Source: Prostheceraeus crozeri
Taxonomy: Eukaryota > Platyhelminthes > Polycladida > Euryleptidae
NCBI GenBank assembly: GCA_907163375.1
Contig: CAJQUW010009323.1
Span: 620,001 to 684,000 of the forward strand
Direction of reading: 5' to 3'
DNA length: 64,000 nucleotides
Below are positions 1 to 12,026 of the stretch, one piece after another. The notes beneath the pieces were generated by a model. It worked only from the letters and a program-made list of their open reading frames with translations. It did no database searches and was not told the origin of the DNA. The translations under genes and the position numbers were made by a program. Each line of letters starts with the position of its first letter. Positions within the stretch are counted from its first letter, which is position 1.

Positions 1-821
1 AATCCCACGATTGTATCGGAACCATGAGTTGATTTGTTGGGTTTAACCTGAAAATGAATTTTGTGCACATTATATGCAGTATGGTCAGCATTATCAGAAT
101 TACCGGTACGTGATTTAAATAATTTAATACTGTCACTTAAGATGAATCGCTTTTTGTTTTGAAATGCTTTCTTTGCAGTAAACAAAGGGAGGGATTACAT
201 GTCATTCTGTCACATGATGAATATTCCATAAGGAGGACTGCTAGAATTAGATCTGAAGGAAGTGTGATGATCTGCGCTTATTTAGAAACTCACAAGCGAC
301 GAAAATCTATTTTTCCTGCATACACCGAATCTATTGAGATTATTTTCCCTCACATTTGCTAAGTTCTTAGCTCCAAAGTCGAACAGCAGCTAATTGCATC
401 TCTGACAAGTCAACATTGTTGAACCATTTAATTCTGTACTCTTAGCTTTAGAGATAAGACTGATAAGATGAATCAACCTTTCTTTGCGTCCGATTAAATT
501 TGAATATGAGATTGAACGAGGAAATTGAGATAAAGACGACGGAGATTGCATCATCTACATGCCAGAGAAGTTTGGAGAAGAAGATATCTCTAGAGAAGAA
601 GTCTGCATATATTGAGGATGAAGAATGAATTGGTCATTTATGCGGGGTCAGTCTCATGTTTTAATCTATTTGACGTTGGTGACGTTGGTGACTTGCTTTA
701 CAAGCAACCGCATTTAAATCGAAAGAAACACGAGAATGCTTTCATCAAATTTCACAAGTGAAAAGTGATAAATTATAAGCTACTGATAATCCGTATGCAA
801 GGTTATCCTACAAACCGATGA
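1..821. other. no gene recognised
   Basis: The longest open frame is 67 codons (159-362, plus). It resembles no family I know. I see no repeats, splice-flanked exon or RNA gene in this stretch. Confidence 0.5.
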
Positions 822-1787
822 TAAAACCCTCAGAGACCTGAGTGGACCTCCAGTGGACACCTTTTACAATTTCCTAGCTCACCTGCTTGAATCGATATCA
901 AATCATTAGGAAAGTTGATTTTAAGTAAAACAATAATGTTTGCGTGTAGCAAGTCGATATAACTAAATCCGTTGAGTGTCTTTCAGCCTTCTCATTATGT
1001 GGTGTTTTTACATGTTAAGTTGATTTTAATAAAATTGATTTATTCCATGCAGCATGACCCTTATGTTTGGCCATTTTTCAAATTTATCCATGCCAATCGG
1101 AAGTAGGTCTAAACTCAGCCATAATTGCTGCATTTGAAGACCCTCAAAACGGCTGTGGACATCTTAAACTCATCAATTCCTGATGTGAAAAGTTTGCGAA
1201 CAGTCTGTTTCTATTGTTGAACTATAAATATAATGATAGCAAACATTTTGAACATTGATTTATGCCGATTTGTTCATGCCAACCAGTCATTCCCCATCAT
1301 GTGCGAAAGCAAAATATTCACATTTTACGATCTTCTATCATAACGCACTTGTACGAACATCATGTTAACATTGAACAGTTGAATTTCATCCCTTATTCAC
1401 CATTGTCGACATGCACAAAATCATTTTTCATCTGATAGCAAACATTGTGTTGTGGGAATTTCTACACCCTCAGTGGACCCTCTTCAGACAATAGATAAAT
1501 GAATTTCACTCTTAATGCTTTCTTATTTTTTCAAGTTCTATTTTTGTCTTCTTTAGTTTTGTGATGGTAATTTCTACACCCTTTGAAGGCGTTCCAATGG
1601 ACCCCCTTGGCCTATCTACCATACTTCTACTGATTCAATTACAATGAAACAACACATGCAGATTCACTGTCAAAAATGATGATTTTACATGGGCATGAGC
1701 GGTTGATATATCCTCAGTACAAAAAGTGAAATAGAAAAATATGGCTCCGGAGTCCACTGGTCCCCCCTCAGGTCGCTGAGGGTTTTA
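822..1787. repeat. non-autonomous TIR element, about 966 bp
   Basis: The left end TAAAACCCTCAGAGACCTGA and the right end, read on the minus strand (TAAAACCCTCAGCGACCTGA), form an inverted repeat. It continues with lower identity for about 40 bp and includes the shared word CCAGTGGAC. No transposase-like frame lies between the ends. A TA duplication is possible (TA then AAACCC on each side), but TA lies inside the repeat, so the exact boundary is uncertain. The interior holds further copies of the phrase TTTCTACACCCT at about 1458 and 1570. It is probably a MITE; the superfamily is not determined. Confidence 0.55.
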
Positions 1788-2849
1788 ATGTAAGAGTCGC
1801 GGTAATAAAGATATACACATTTTAAAATTAAACACAGAATGATGGCACAGAATGATGATTTCCAATATATTCTCTGTTTCATTGCTTTATATGATTTGGG
1901 CAGTGAGCAATGAGCATGCTGATGGACATGAGGAAAGAGGGAATTATGATGACGTAGTTATCATGTATCATTTTCGGGAATCCTGACGAAAGTTAACGTT
2001 TACATCTCAGGCCACAATATTTCACTGCGTTTTAATTATTGATATCACAATTTACTCATTTTAGTAATCCCAAATTAAGAAAAAGTATTTTATTCAAGCT
2101 TAAGAATGATCTTTTGTCGCGACTTTTATACGACTACTTTAGAAGTCTTGAATACATTCAGATAACTGTTGATTAGCTGGATTCGAAATACTGCTGTCAC
2201 AGGATCATACAAATTAGAGTAGAGATTATTGACTCATCGAAGTCAAATGCTACATTTATCTTTAAAATTGAACATTAAACTGAAACATCAGATTAATTGT
2301 TTAATCAATTCATATTTCTTCCAATATGTGAAGCAAATAAAAAACATTCACAGACATGAGAATAAAATTAGATTGACAATAAGTCATTGATCAAGGCTCA
2401 TCTATTTGAATTTCGGATCCTCACTGGTTGATGCTTGCTTTGCTAGTCATCTGCATGACGTCGGCTTTCTGAAAAACTGCAGAATCCTTCAAATGCTTTT
2501 CAGTCACGAGTAGCCTTTTCATCAATTTAGGAATTTCGCTCGCAATGCATTTCCCATCAATCGAAGAATTACTATTCTAAGTCATTATTTAAGCATTTAG
2601 CGGAAGTGCATCCAGCACCTTCAGAATCGCTTTCTAATCTACTGTTTCTTTAATCTGCTAATGCATGTGCATTTCTATTCCTAGCAATTATCAGAGAATA
2701 TTCATTACATTAACATTTCTATCAATGTGTAGCTGAGCAATGTCTCCCGAGTATAAACGACATGAAGTCATTAATTTCAGAAAAGTGATGTTGCTCAACC
2801 AGCTCTTTATTCATCGTCAGCAGACAATTGTGTCATTCTCATAAGTATA
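1788..2849. other. no gene recognised
   Basis: AT-rich sequence with no long open frame or identifiable repeat. Confidence 0.5.
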
Positions 2850-3810
2850 TATGCAACTACAATTACTGTAATTAGCATTTATGATTAATTAAGTTATCTG
2901 ATGGGTAATTTGCATTTGCAATCAATTACATTTTTGCCATGTATTTGAAAAGCAATTGCAATTGCTTCGTAGTCAGTAGTGCTAGTCAGTAGTGTAGTTC
3001 AAAGTGATTCGTCGATAACGCGTAACACTTAGTCATGTACTCGATGTACAGTACAACTACCGGTAATTTTTTTTTTAAAGTTTAGGACAAACCGCGTTGT
3101 CAAAATCAAAATCAAGTACCGGTGTAGTGGTGTTCTACCCCCCCCCATTCCGAATCCATATTGCTGATCGGCAGAGGTGGGGCCCGCCGTGGGCATCTCG
3201 AGTTTTTGCGGGGGCATTCGCCTGTGGGTATGGGCACGAGTATGTACAACAATGTCTTAATCTGCTATTTCAAACCCGGTCAGTGCATATGCAGTTAAGG
3301 ATTCATGGCGGTATATTTGACGTAGGCCTAATGCAGGCTTTCTTTAGCATGTATTTTTAAGTCACCATTTCTGAAGGCTACCCCAGCTGATCGGAAAATC
3401 TAAATAAGAAAGCTAGCATAATTTCTCCCCCAGAATAAGTACATGAATAGTATAAGAACAGTATATAATTTTAGAATACAGTATGTGCTAGTGCAAGCTC
3501 ACTTAAGTCTCCCAGAATCCATTGACCTCGACATCTCAGTATAGTATAGTACATTCAGTTCGAACATGAGAAAAAATGTAAGGCGAAAACATTTCGAGAA
3601 AGAGGAAAGGCGGTAATTCAACATCAACACAACAAGCGCGGTCTTTTCCGAGGAACAATCGAACCTTAGAATATCCGTCCTGAAAAAATAAAAAGGTGGG
3701 TGAACATTAGTGTAACATTTTCAATAATCTAAAGTAATTGAAGTGCAATTGTAGAAAAACGAGCAGCTTGTAGTTGTAATTGATTACATTTCATGAGTAA
3801 TTGACACAAG
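2850..3810. repeat. AT-rich interspersed repeat, copy 1 (interrupted)
   Basis: Parts of this stretch align with 41806-42295. Shared parts are the ACAATTAC-GTAATTA start, the 'GCAATTGCAATTGC' block with a following TCAGT(A/G)TT-like tail, the 'ACCGG-AA...CGTTGTCAAAAT' block near 3060-3120, and the end 'AAAGTAATTGAA...AATTGATTACATTTCATGAGTAATT' near 3730-3800. Relative to the other copy this one has about 560 extra bases (roughly 3125-3690), including a C-tract and a GC-richer segment. No coding potential is seen. The dense self-complementary AATTGCAATT words would allow extensive fold-back. Confidence 0.55.
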
Positions 3811-5328
3811 TCCGATGGTCAGAAGGAAGGATTTACAAGGAAACATAATTCAAATTTCATGCATGGGGAATGAATAACATAGAAAGATAAGAGGAATGAT
3901 GCCTCAACGCAAAACAATACAGAGGTGGAAATCATAAACTTCCGTAGAAAGGATGAAGTAGGCCTCTATTACCTCTGCAGATTTAAACAAAATCAAAGAC
4001 CATGTTGGCTTCTGCTCCTGTTTTGTGTAGCCGACTTGGTCTTTGATTTCATCGATAGTAGAAGCAGAGATCATTGAGGCCCGAATGTAAGATGATACAG
4101 TGATAATCAAGGCTCTGATTTTGACAGCGCTTGGATATGATGATCAGTAATCTCAGGCCATGACGTAATTATTTTATTAATAGAATAAATTCATTTGAGA
4201 ACCAAAAAATATGAGAGTGTAGAATAACCGTCACGAATAAAACATCTACAACAAAAACGGAAAATATACAAAAGCCTAAAATACCAACAGGCAAAAAGGA
4301 GGTAATGTTCAGCAAGACTGAGGCTTTCTCCTATATCATGCATATTCCACAAGCAAAAGAAATATGAAAAACTTAAAACGTTTCTAATTGCAGTTCAATT
4401 GAGGATGGGGCTGTAAGAAATCAATGTCGCTTTTCTTTATAGATGAAATCTCATTTGAGAGCTCAATCTCAATCGGAATCATCTTCAAAGTTTTTTTGCC
4501 ATAAGGACCGAGGTACTCTTACGGAGATGAAAAAAAAGAGAAATATATATATAAAAATATGTATAAAAAAATATAAACATGAGATTCAAGAGTGCGGAAG
4601 ATGATTTTGCTCGCAGCCAATTAGTTGTCACTACGTGGTCCGGATGTTGCTTGGCCCCCAGTCGATCAGAGCCCACTTGAAATGATGGCCTCACGTCGGT
4701 CAAATAACTCTATCGTTTGTAGGTCTTCTTCAATCCCTTTCATTTGATTCGACGATTTTTGATGGAGAAGTAGTGGTGCAAGCTTAAACATTAAAAGAAA
4801 TGTCTCCCATTCAACAATATTAGATTTTGGGATAAGGAAACATACGGGTCGTTGTCAAGAAACTCTGATATTCCGCAATATAAGAGTATCTTGACTACGA
4901 ACAGTCTGTTTCCTAACCCGAAGTCTAATAAGCTCGAGCATATGGAATGTCCTCACATAAAAAGATGACTTCGCACCATACTGTCAAAGTCATCTTACTG
5001 TAGTGTCCAAACCTACGTTCTCACCGTCAAGAGTCCACTGATTTACGGTGCCATGCGAAACTTTTTTTTAGAGTACATGCAGATAGATCACGCACTTCAT
5101 CATGTGTTTTGTGAAAGTAACCTCCTTTCGAGCAACACATAGCAGGAATCCATGCCAGAAATATGATTGAATTGAACATGACACATTTTGAAGGAACATG
5201 ACTTTTAATATGTCATGTTGCCGACATGTAGCAAATGTATGGTCTATGCCATATTTACATATAAACTGTTTTATACATACATAATTTGACGTCTATAACT
5301 CAATGCATGTGAAATTTTATACCGAAAT
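3811..5328. other. no gene recognised
   Basis: AT-rich. The open frames (up to 72 codons) have no recognisable domain, and no repeat structure was detected by eye. Confidence 0.45.
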
Positions 5329-5386
5329 TGATATTATTATTATTATTATTGAATTATTATTATTGAATTATTATTATATTGATGTC
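5329..5386. repeat. (ATT)n microsatellite
   Basis: An imperfect run of ATT/TTA units interrupted twice by GAATT. It is a simple-sequence repeat. Confidence 0.85.
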
Positions 5387-8300
5387 TGGTGATTCAATTC
5401 TACGTCAGTCATCACAGCAGGTTGGAGAAATTGTCTTTTGAATTCACATGAGAAAATGGACATGCAATGGCCGATCTATGCATTCTTCACTCATGTGAAT
5501 TTTACAATTAATTATTGCATTTAACATTTTTGTTACATCTTCATTCAAAAATGCAGCTACGGTAGATCATTATTTCAAAATCAATTTAGATATTGCTTTG
5601 TACAATATAAAAGCAGCTGCAGACAAATATTAATTTACATAGACGTTTATACAAATCCCTGCATTTATAAGCAATAAATAAGCAGAAAATATAAATTTGT
5701 GATAGCATTATGCGTGACATGATATTCCACTTATATCAAAATTAATAATTGTTTATGTAATTTAAATCATATGAATAAGATCTGAAAAATATAATGCATT
5801 GCAAAATCTTTGATCGTCCTTTAATAATATCAAAACTTTAGAGTAGTAATTAATATTGTATTACTATTGTCGGCTTCGATGTCCTCTGAAGTATCACAGC
5901 ACTGACTCTAACTCTGACACTTTGCTTACTTATGCACACACATAGACAACTAAAACATGCCATCTAAACGTGAGAACCGTCTCGGTTTTCATTCCAATTG
6001 AAAGTGCATTTGTCAGACAGAATACATGTGAATGTCTTATCCACATTTCATAGGCGTTGTTAGCGGACGGTGTTTTTCCTTCTTCCATGGGAGACAGCAC
6101 CCGAAGAAATGTCATTTTGAATTGTTTCCACTTGATGACTGCACTTAGCATTCTCCTATCTACGGTGAAATGACACGATAGATTAAATGAAAGGGACTAT
6201 TGAGTGAAACACTGTTCTCTGGTATTGAATAGGCCGTATAACGTGAAAATTAAGCGGACTGAATAATAATAATAATGTGATAATATGCCTTGAAAAATAT
6301 AAGACAGATTCCTTGAAATTTGATGGTAATTAACTTTGTATTCATTGCCTATCGCAAGTTGATAACGTTGTCGGTGCGGCGATGAACGTTCAACGCCCTT
6401 TTAGGAAAACATCCGAAGCAATATAAACACAGTCAGGTATGTTCAGCATGAACGCGCATTTCTGGATCAGCTAATGCAAGAGGTAGACTGCAACATTGAC
6501 AAATGGTTTTCCTCGGTGGTGTATTATCCGTGCCTGCAAGGCCTTCATCGGTAACCCTAAATCATAATAACTGTCGTTGACTATTAACTTTTAAGAGTCT
6601 ACAATGGGCAGCACTTTTATCAAACATGGCTCGAAATGTTGTTCTGCTTGTCATATTTGATTATTATTTAGACTGATTTTTTTGTACTTTCCAGTACTTT
6701 TCGACATTTTGTAGGACGTGCCATCAGGTTGATCTAATAATTATAGGGTGTAATAATATTAGCAAGTCACAAGCTCGCATGAAAGTAAACTATTTATATA
6801 CGTAATAATATGAAATATTAATGGGTATTGGAGCCCTTCAGAGTTGAGTGGTTGCCGAATAGATGCGCCCGTCGTGTGGGAGATTACATGTACATGTAGA
6901 GTCTAGCAATTACGTATTTAAAGGGATTTTGGGGTATCTTTGAACTCGTCTTGCAAGACATAATGCAATCACGGCTGTCTAAATGTGCATGGTGAAAACT
7001 AGTAATTGAAATCATAAATTCCTTTAATTCTGCAAAATTACTTTGTGGTTTGTTGACTTTCATGCTCTTCATCACATCTTTATTTCAGCACCTGCTATAC
7101 ATGTTCTTGCACAGTTTGTACTTGAAAGTATGAAATTTCAACACTTGTCAAACTATGCAGCCATACAAGGAGTATAGAGAAGTTTGGATGTCTTCCGCAA
7201 CATTCTGAAAGCTATCGCTACACCCCTGGTTTTGAGATATGATAAATTCCATAGATAGCTAAATTCGGCATTCAGTGTTCCTCCACGCATTGGGACATAG
7301 TGCATGGACAAGAACATAAATTTAATTGATAAATGTCTGACTCAGACACATTCGTAGTCCTTCATTGAAATAACAACGTCCGATTTATACTTTTCTGATT
7401 TTAAATTGCTAATCAATACACAAATGTATAGCTGAAAGTAGGGCATGTTGTCGGTCACTGACATATTTAAATTTCATGTTGATGTTTGCTGATAAACAGA
7501 AGGATGTCTGTGTTTCTCTTTCTCGCCATATCCAAGCCAGGAAAGTAATTATATTCCGCTGTAAGACACAATTTGTCGTTTAATTGATTGACAAGATGGC
7601 ATGGTTGTTATGTTTATGCTGAAGAAGCTAAACTTCCATTTGTAATAAATAAAGCGCTAAAATTGACAGTCACTTGTGTAGCAGCAGACATTTCAGTATT
7701 CATAACATGTGGATGACACGAAATATCTTTCCATCGTTATCAAGACAACAGCACTTTCGTTCGTTGTTGACTCCTTCAGCTGTGACCATTAACCTTTATG
7801 GAAGACAGAGATATTTTCATAGAATAAGAGATCACTAATTGCAGATGTAGAAAATAAAATTTTTGATATATGGTTTCGTCTTTCGGAAGGAAATTGATCA
7901 TGCCTCTGGGCTAAAAAAACAACATTAGATTTTGTATCTTGGTAACCGTTTTGAACACTAAATTCAACACGACGAATTTAACATTATAATGAATCTTGAA
8001 GTCCCCATGCAGTCAAGGCAAAGAATTAAGTCTTTTTGTAGATATTTTAAGAATTAATTTTTGTCGATATATTCTATATCCAAAGCAGAAAGAAATTATG
8101 ATCATAAAGAACAGAACTTTCACTAGAAGATCAGTAACAATGCTAACGAATTCCAGTTATTTCAATAATTGTCTTCTTTCTGGTCAACCATGGTTTGACA
8201 GAATTTAACCCTTACATTGCAGCGATAATATATTTATTTCAATATCCACTCAGTACCAAATCAACTTCGCTTGGTAGCTAATTCCCAAAGTCGTCCGTTT

Positions 8301-9174
8301 TAATATCTTTGATGTGTCTCTGATGACCTGCACGACAATGTCTGCACATCAATGCAAGTAAAAGACTTTTTGCAGAAATTCTTCAATCTATTGAAAAGTC
8401 AGGCACAATAACTATCTGAATATCTGTTATATATAAAAAAGATAAAACTGTAAAAATCTAATGGCAGTATATTCTAGCGGAATATGTATGTTGTTCACTT
8501 GCACAATGTAAATCCTCGTATTGGTAAGTAAGAGAAAATATTGCTGAGAAGCGAAAATCGATATGACACATAGAACGTTCATAGATACATTCAAACGTTT
8601 TCGAAGAGGTAGCGTAAGAGAAAAGGACAAACAACTTCGCAAACTTTTCAGTTCGAGCATGCGGAAAAGTGTGAAAATCACTGTGACAGCTTTGGTGGAA
8701 GCAAATCATGAAGAATATAATCACCATTTTTGATCTTGCAGGACAAGTCCAAAGTTGGATGAATTCTTCTATTCCCTAAAGAGTCTGATAGACATCTATA
8801 ACATGACGAGCATTCGGTATATACATATACACGTATGGCATGATGGACCCTTTCATTATTCTTGTCAGCGCACTTTGCTGCTCTTCTGAGAAGGACAAGC
8901 AAAACAAAGACAGGCGCACTCCAGGATGGATTGGAAGAGGAAAATGTAAACTTATAGAGCTGTGCAGCTGATACAAAAGTCCTCAACTGGCGATATATAC
9001 ATGTGTGCATTGACTTGAGTTTACACGGTAAATATCCAATATGATCCAAGTTTATCAATCAGCATCAAACCCAGCGGCTTTAAAATGCGCACATGATTGA
9101 TTGGGAGAGGAGCATCAAATGAAGCACGATTTCTTGACAAAAGCGAAAGTTAATCATTTGTTTGCTCACCAAAG
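5387..9174. other. no gene recognised
   Basis: AT-rich sequence. Open frames of 60-126 codons occur (for example minus 8678-9058), but none shows a domain motif, a convincing start context or flanking splice sites that would support a gene. Confidence 0.45.
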
Positions 9175-10090
9175 TAATATACAAGCATCATTCGTCTCAC
9201 TTTCAGTGTCACGACGAATGCTGCCAAAACCACTGTTCTGATGGCATCGCAATAGTTGCATCATCGGCATATTCAACAGTCACATGCGAACTATCTGACG
9301 CTAGAAAGTCACTGACAAATATGCAAAAATCACAGGTCCAATCACAGGACCCTGTGGAGTCCCTTTCTCAATGTTTCAAATGAGAGAAAAATGATCATTG
9401 CATGATCAAATAATTTAATTGTCAAAAATGTTTCAATAGTCGGAAAATACCATCATCAATGAATAGCGATAAGGGACACACACATGCGCATCTTCGTGTA
9501 TAGATGGCGACGAGTTTCCCCAAAGAACATATCAACGGCAGACCAGCCTCTGAAATCTCATCACATGCTCCTTTCCCAAGTGAAAAGTCGTTCCCCATTT
9601 TACTGCACAATAATTATACTCGTATTGTAGAAGCTTTGTTGACAAAGTCCTACAAGAACCAGAATATGAAACTCTTGAATGCTCAGACAGATATCATTTT
9701 AGTTGTTTTTCTTTGTTATTATTATGATTGCTCACGCTCGCTATGGATGAAGTCTCGGATGTATTTAAGTCTTCGAGCATGTGTCACAATTGCTATTCAC
9801 TGATGATGGCACTTTTCGAGTATTGAAACATGTCTGACAATAAAATTACCTGATCATGAAATCTCTACGGCAATTTTCATTATTCTCAACGATCATTTAG
9901 TTTCATTATTGCCTTCCTACTATGAAGATATGAAGCCAGTCAAGAAATCAGACAAGTTGGCAAATTCAGTTTTAACATTTTGAATAAAATTAAATTGTCG
10001 TCACTGGTCAATCATATCAAAGGCATGAGATAAGTCGAAATTCAAAACAGCGCATTCAAATATTTTGGGATCGTCATAGAATTTGAAGGC
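9175..10090 (-). pseudogene. LINE-type reverse transcriptase fragment (palm motifs A, B, C)
   Basis: Read on the minus strand, about 10050-10010 encodes FDLSHAFDMIDQ, matching RT motif A of non-LTR retrotransposons (consensus DLSKAFDTVDH). Then, at 9375-9330, KGTPQGPVIGPVIF matches motif B (GVPQGSVLGPLLF). At 9285-9255, YADDATIAMP matches the catalytic YADD of motif C. There is a stop right after motif A and one frameshift between B and C (a TAG if frame is kept), so it is dead. The distance from A to B is far longer than in a normal RT because a TIR element (9401-9858) sits between them. The jockey/CR1-like flavour is an inference from motif spelling; no endonuclease domain or 3' tail was found. 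Confidence 0.75.
9401..9858. mobile_element. MITE, about 458 bp, inserted in the RT relic
   Basis: The ends are inverted copies. The left reads CATGATCAAATAATTTAATT then GTCAAAAATGTTTCAATAGT; the right, complemented, reads CATGATCAGGTAATTTTATT then GTCAGACATGTTTCAATACT. Similarity continues through a shared CATCATC-(A/G)-TGAATAGC block to about 60 bp. There is no transposase frame. A target duplication is not clear. It separates RT motifs A and B of the surrounding LINE fragment, so it inserted after the LINE. Confidence 0.7.
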
Positions 10091-10268
10091 TGAATTAATA
10101 AATTTTAGAATGCTTTGCAACAACTTTCCACAGACAATTAGCAGCTGACAATGTTTTATTTGCCTACCATTGCTTCACTTGCATTGTTTCAATCTTAGTT
10201 TCTCCTTCATTGAAATATGACTGTTCCAGTTTCTAGCTCGAAATGCTGCCCAACGCTTAAGCATTGTG

Positions 10269-10409
10269 AAAAGAGATCCACAGGGTCCTGTGATGGAACC
10301 CGCGATTTTATGATTTGTCAGTGACTTTCCGGCATCAAATATTTCGTATGTGACTGTTAGATATGCCGATGATGCAAGGATTGTGATACCATCAAAAAGC
10401 AGCACTTGA
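10269..10409 (+). pseudogene. second RT fragment, opposite strand (motifs B-C)
   Basis: The plus strand encodes DPQGPVMEPAIL, a stop, then FVSDFPASNISYVTV followed by YADDARIVIP, i.e. RT motif B and the YADD of motif C in one frame with a single TGA. It is an inverted, diverged copy of the segment at 9175-9375 on the minus strand, with about 170 bp recognisably shared. The two fragments face each other with the motif A region between them. This indicates either two LINE insertions in opposite orientation or an inverted duplication followed by decay. Confidence 0.7.
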
Positions 10410-10425
10410 TTTGGGCTGCATTCGT

Positions 10426-11076
10426 TCAAATTATCCACTCTTTCATCATAGTCAAACATAGACACATATGCATGTGTATAGAATACAATATTTGAGTAAT
10501 GCCACAAGGCATTCTTGGAACAGATTTTTAAGACATTTATGAAGGCGTCCTGTTAACGGCAATTCTACAAATAATATAACTTTATTATGATAGGACTTCT
10601 TACTGAATTAACTAAACCTGAAAGAATGTGAATAGTAGGTAGGAGCTTCATGGGAATCTTCCTAATCACGATCCATGCGCTTAGGATTTCCTTGCCTACG
10701 TCAATATATTTAATCATTTACTATCATCCAACGTTTACAACTGACCATCTAAAAGGGGAGGTCTAATGGTGAGTGAAATGATAAAAAAGTTTACAAGAAT
10801 AAGCTTCATTTGCAAATCAAGTTCATCTTTATCTAGCGATCGTGGAGGATGTGCTTTGCTGGTCTTGGTGATCTTCACGCACGCCGCGTTGGTAGTTCGA
10901 GGATTGGGTTCGACTTCCAGCTGTCAAGCCATTTTTCATGGAGCTGTTAGGAGGAAGGCGCATGGAAACATAGAAATTGACAACAATAAGACCTCTTGAA
11001 TGGAAGCAAAGCTTCATGCAATGCACAATAGTGGCATATAAATCGCACACATTTTCACTTTGATACACTTGTCAGT
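10426..11076. other. no gene recognised
   Basis: Short open frames only (77-79 codons, overlapping on opposite strands near 10766-11068), with no domain signature. Confidence 0.45.
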
Positions 11077-12026
11077 CACATGTGAATAATTTTCAATTAA
11101 ATGAAATAAAATCCGAATGCGTTTCCGCTTTGCATGTGGATTCCCTATGATCAGAGGAGGCTATGTGAAAAACAACAGAAAAATCCATCGAGCAGTCGAT
11201 AACCAATGATTCCAAACTGATTATCGATCGTGAATAAAAATCTCGTCAAAAATCGGATTTTACGGCAACATCGGTATATCAGTAGGCTAATGCGCTAACA
11301 TATTGTGAGGCCAACTTATGATTAGTAATTATTATGAGGGCTCACATCGACCACGATAGCGCAAATTTCACTCTTTTGCGAAAGGCAATTGTGGAAAGAC
11401 TACACGATGAACCTTTTTGATAATCCATCAGTTAATCTATGATAGAGTCATTTACTCATCTGTGGAATTTCTAGCTATTCGGATTTTGTCTTCCCATTGT
11501 TTGCATAAGTCAAAATTTGAATTCAAATTTGTCATAAAATCCATATTTTTGCATTCCATGGTAGATATATTTAAAACTGGTCGATAGAATTGCATAGGAC
11601 AAGTGCATCCTTTCAGACGAGGCTCTAGTGATGTATTGACGTCGGAAAGTTTTCATTCGGATTTTTCCTTAAGGTAATAAACTTTCAATATTTAAAATAA
11701 ACTACTTATGAGCAGTTATAAAAGTAAAATCAAATTTCTCAGATAACGACTCGATGATTATTTTTGAAATTTATGCCACATCCCACGAATGGTGCGTTTT
11801 ATCGATACAGCATTTGAAATTGAAATTCGGATTTCATTTTGACGATGCGTAGTAAGTACAAACTATATAAGAGTATGAAATGTACCATTTTGCTATTTTT
11901 TCGTAAACTGCTTGATGGATTTTTCTGTTGTTTTTCACATAGCCTCCTCTGATCATAGGGAATCCACATGCAAAGCGGAGACGCATTCGGATTTTATTTC
12001 ATTTAATTGAAAATTATTCACATGTG
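11077..12026. mobile_element. long-TIR non-autonomous element, 950 bp
   Basis: The outer 120 bp (11077-11196 and 11907-12026) are near-perfect inverted copies. They start with CACATGTGAATAATTTTCAA and run through the phrase GGATTCCCTATGATCAGAGG to CCATC(G/A)AGCAGT. Both sides are flanked by CAGT (11073-11076 and 12027-12030), consistent with a 4-bp target duplication. The interior has no transposase-like frame. The high arm identity suggests a relatively recent insertion or ongoing homogenisation. Superfamily unknown. Confidence 0.8.
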
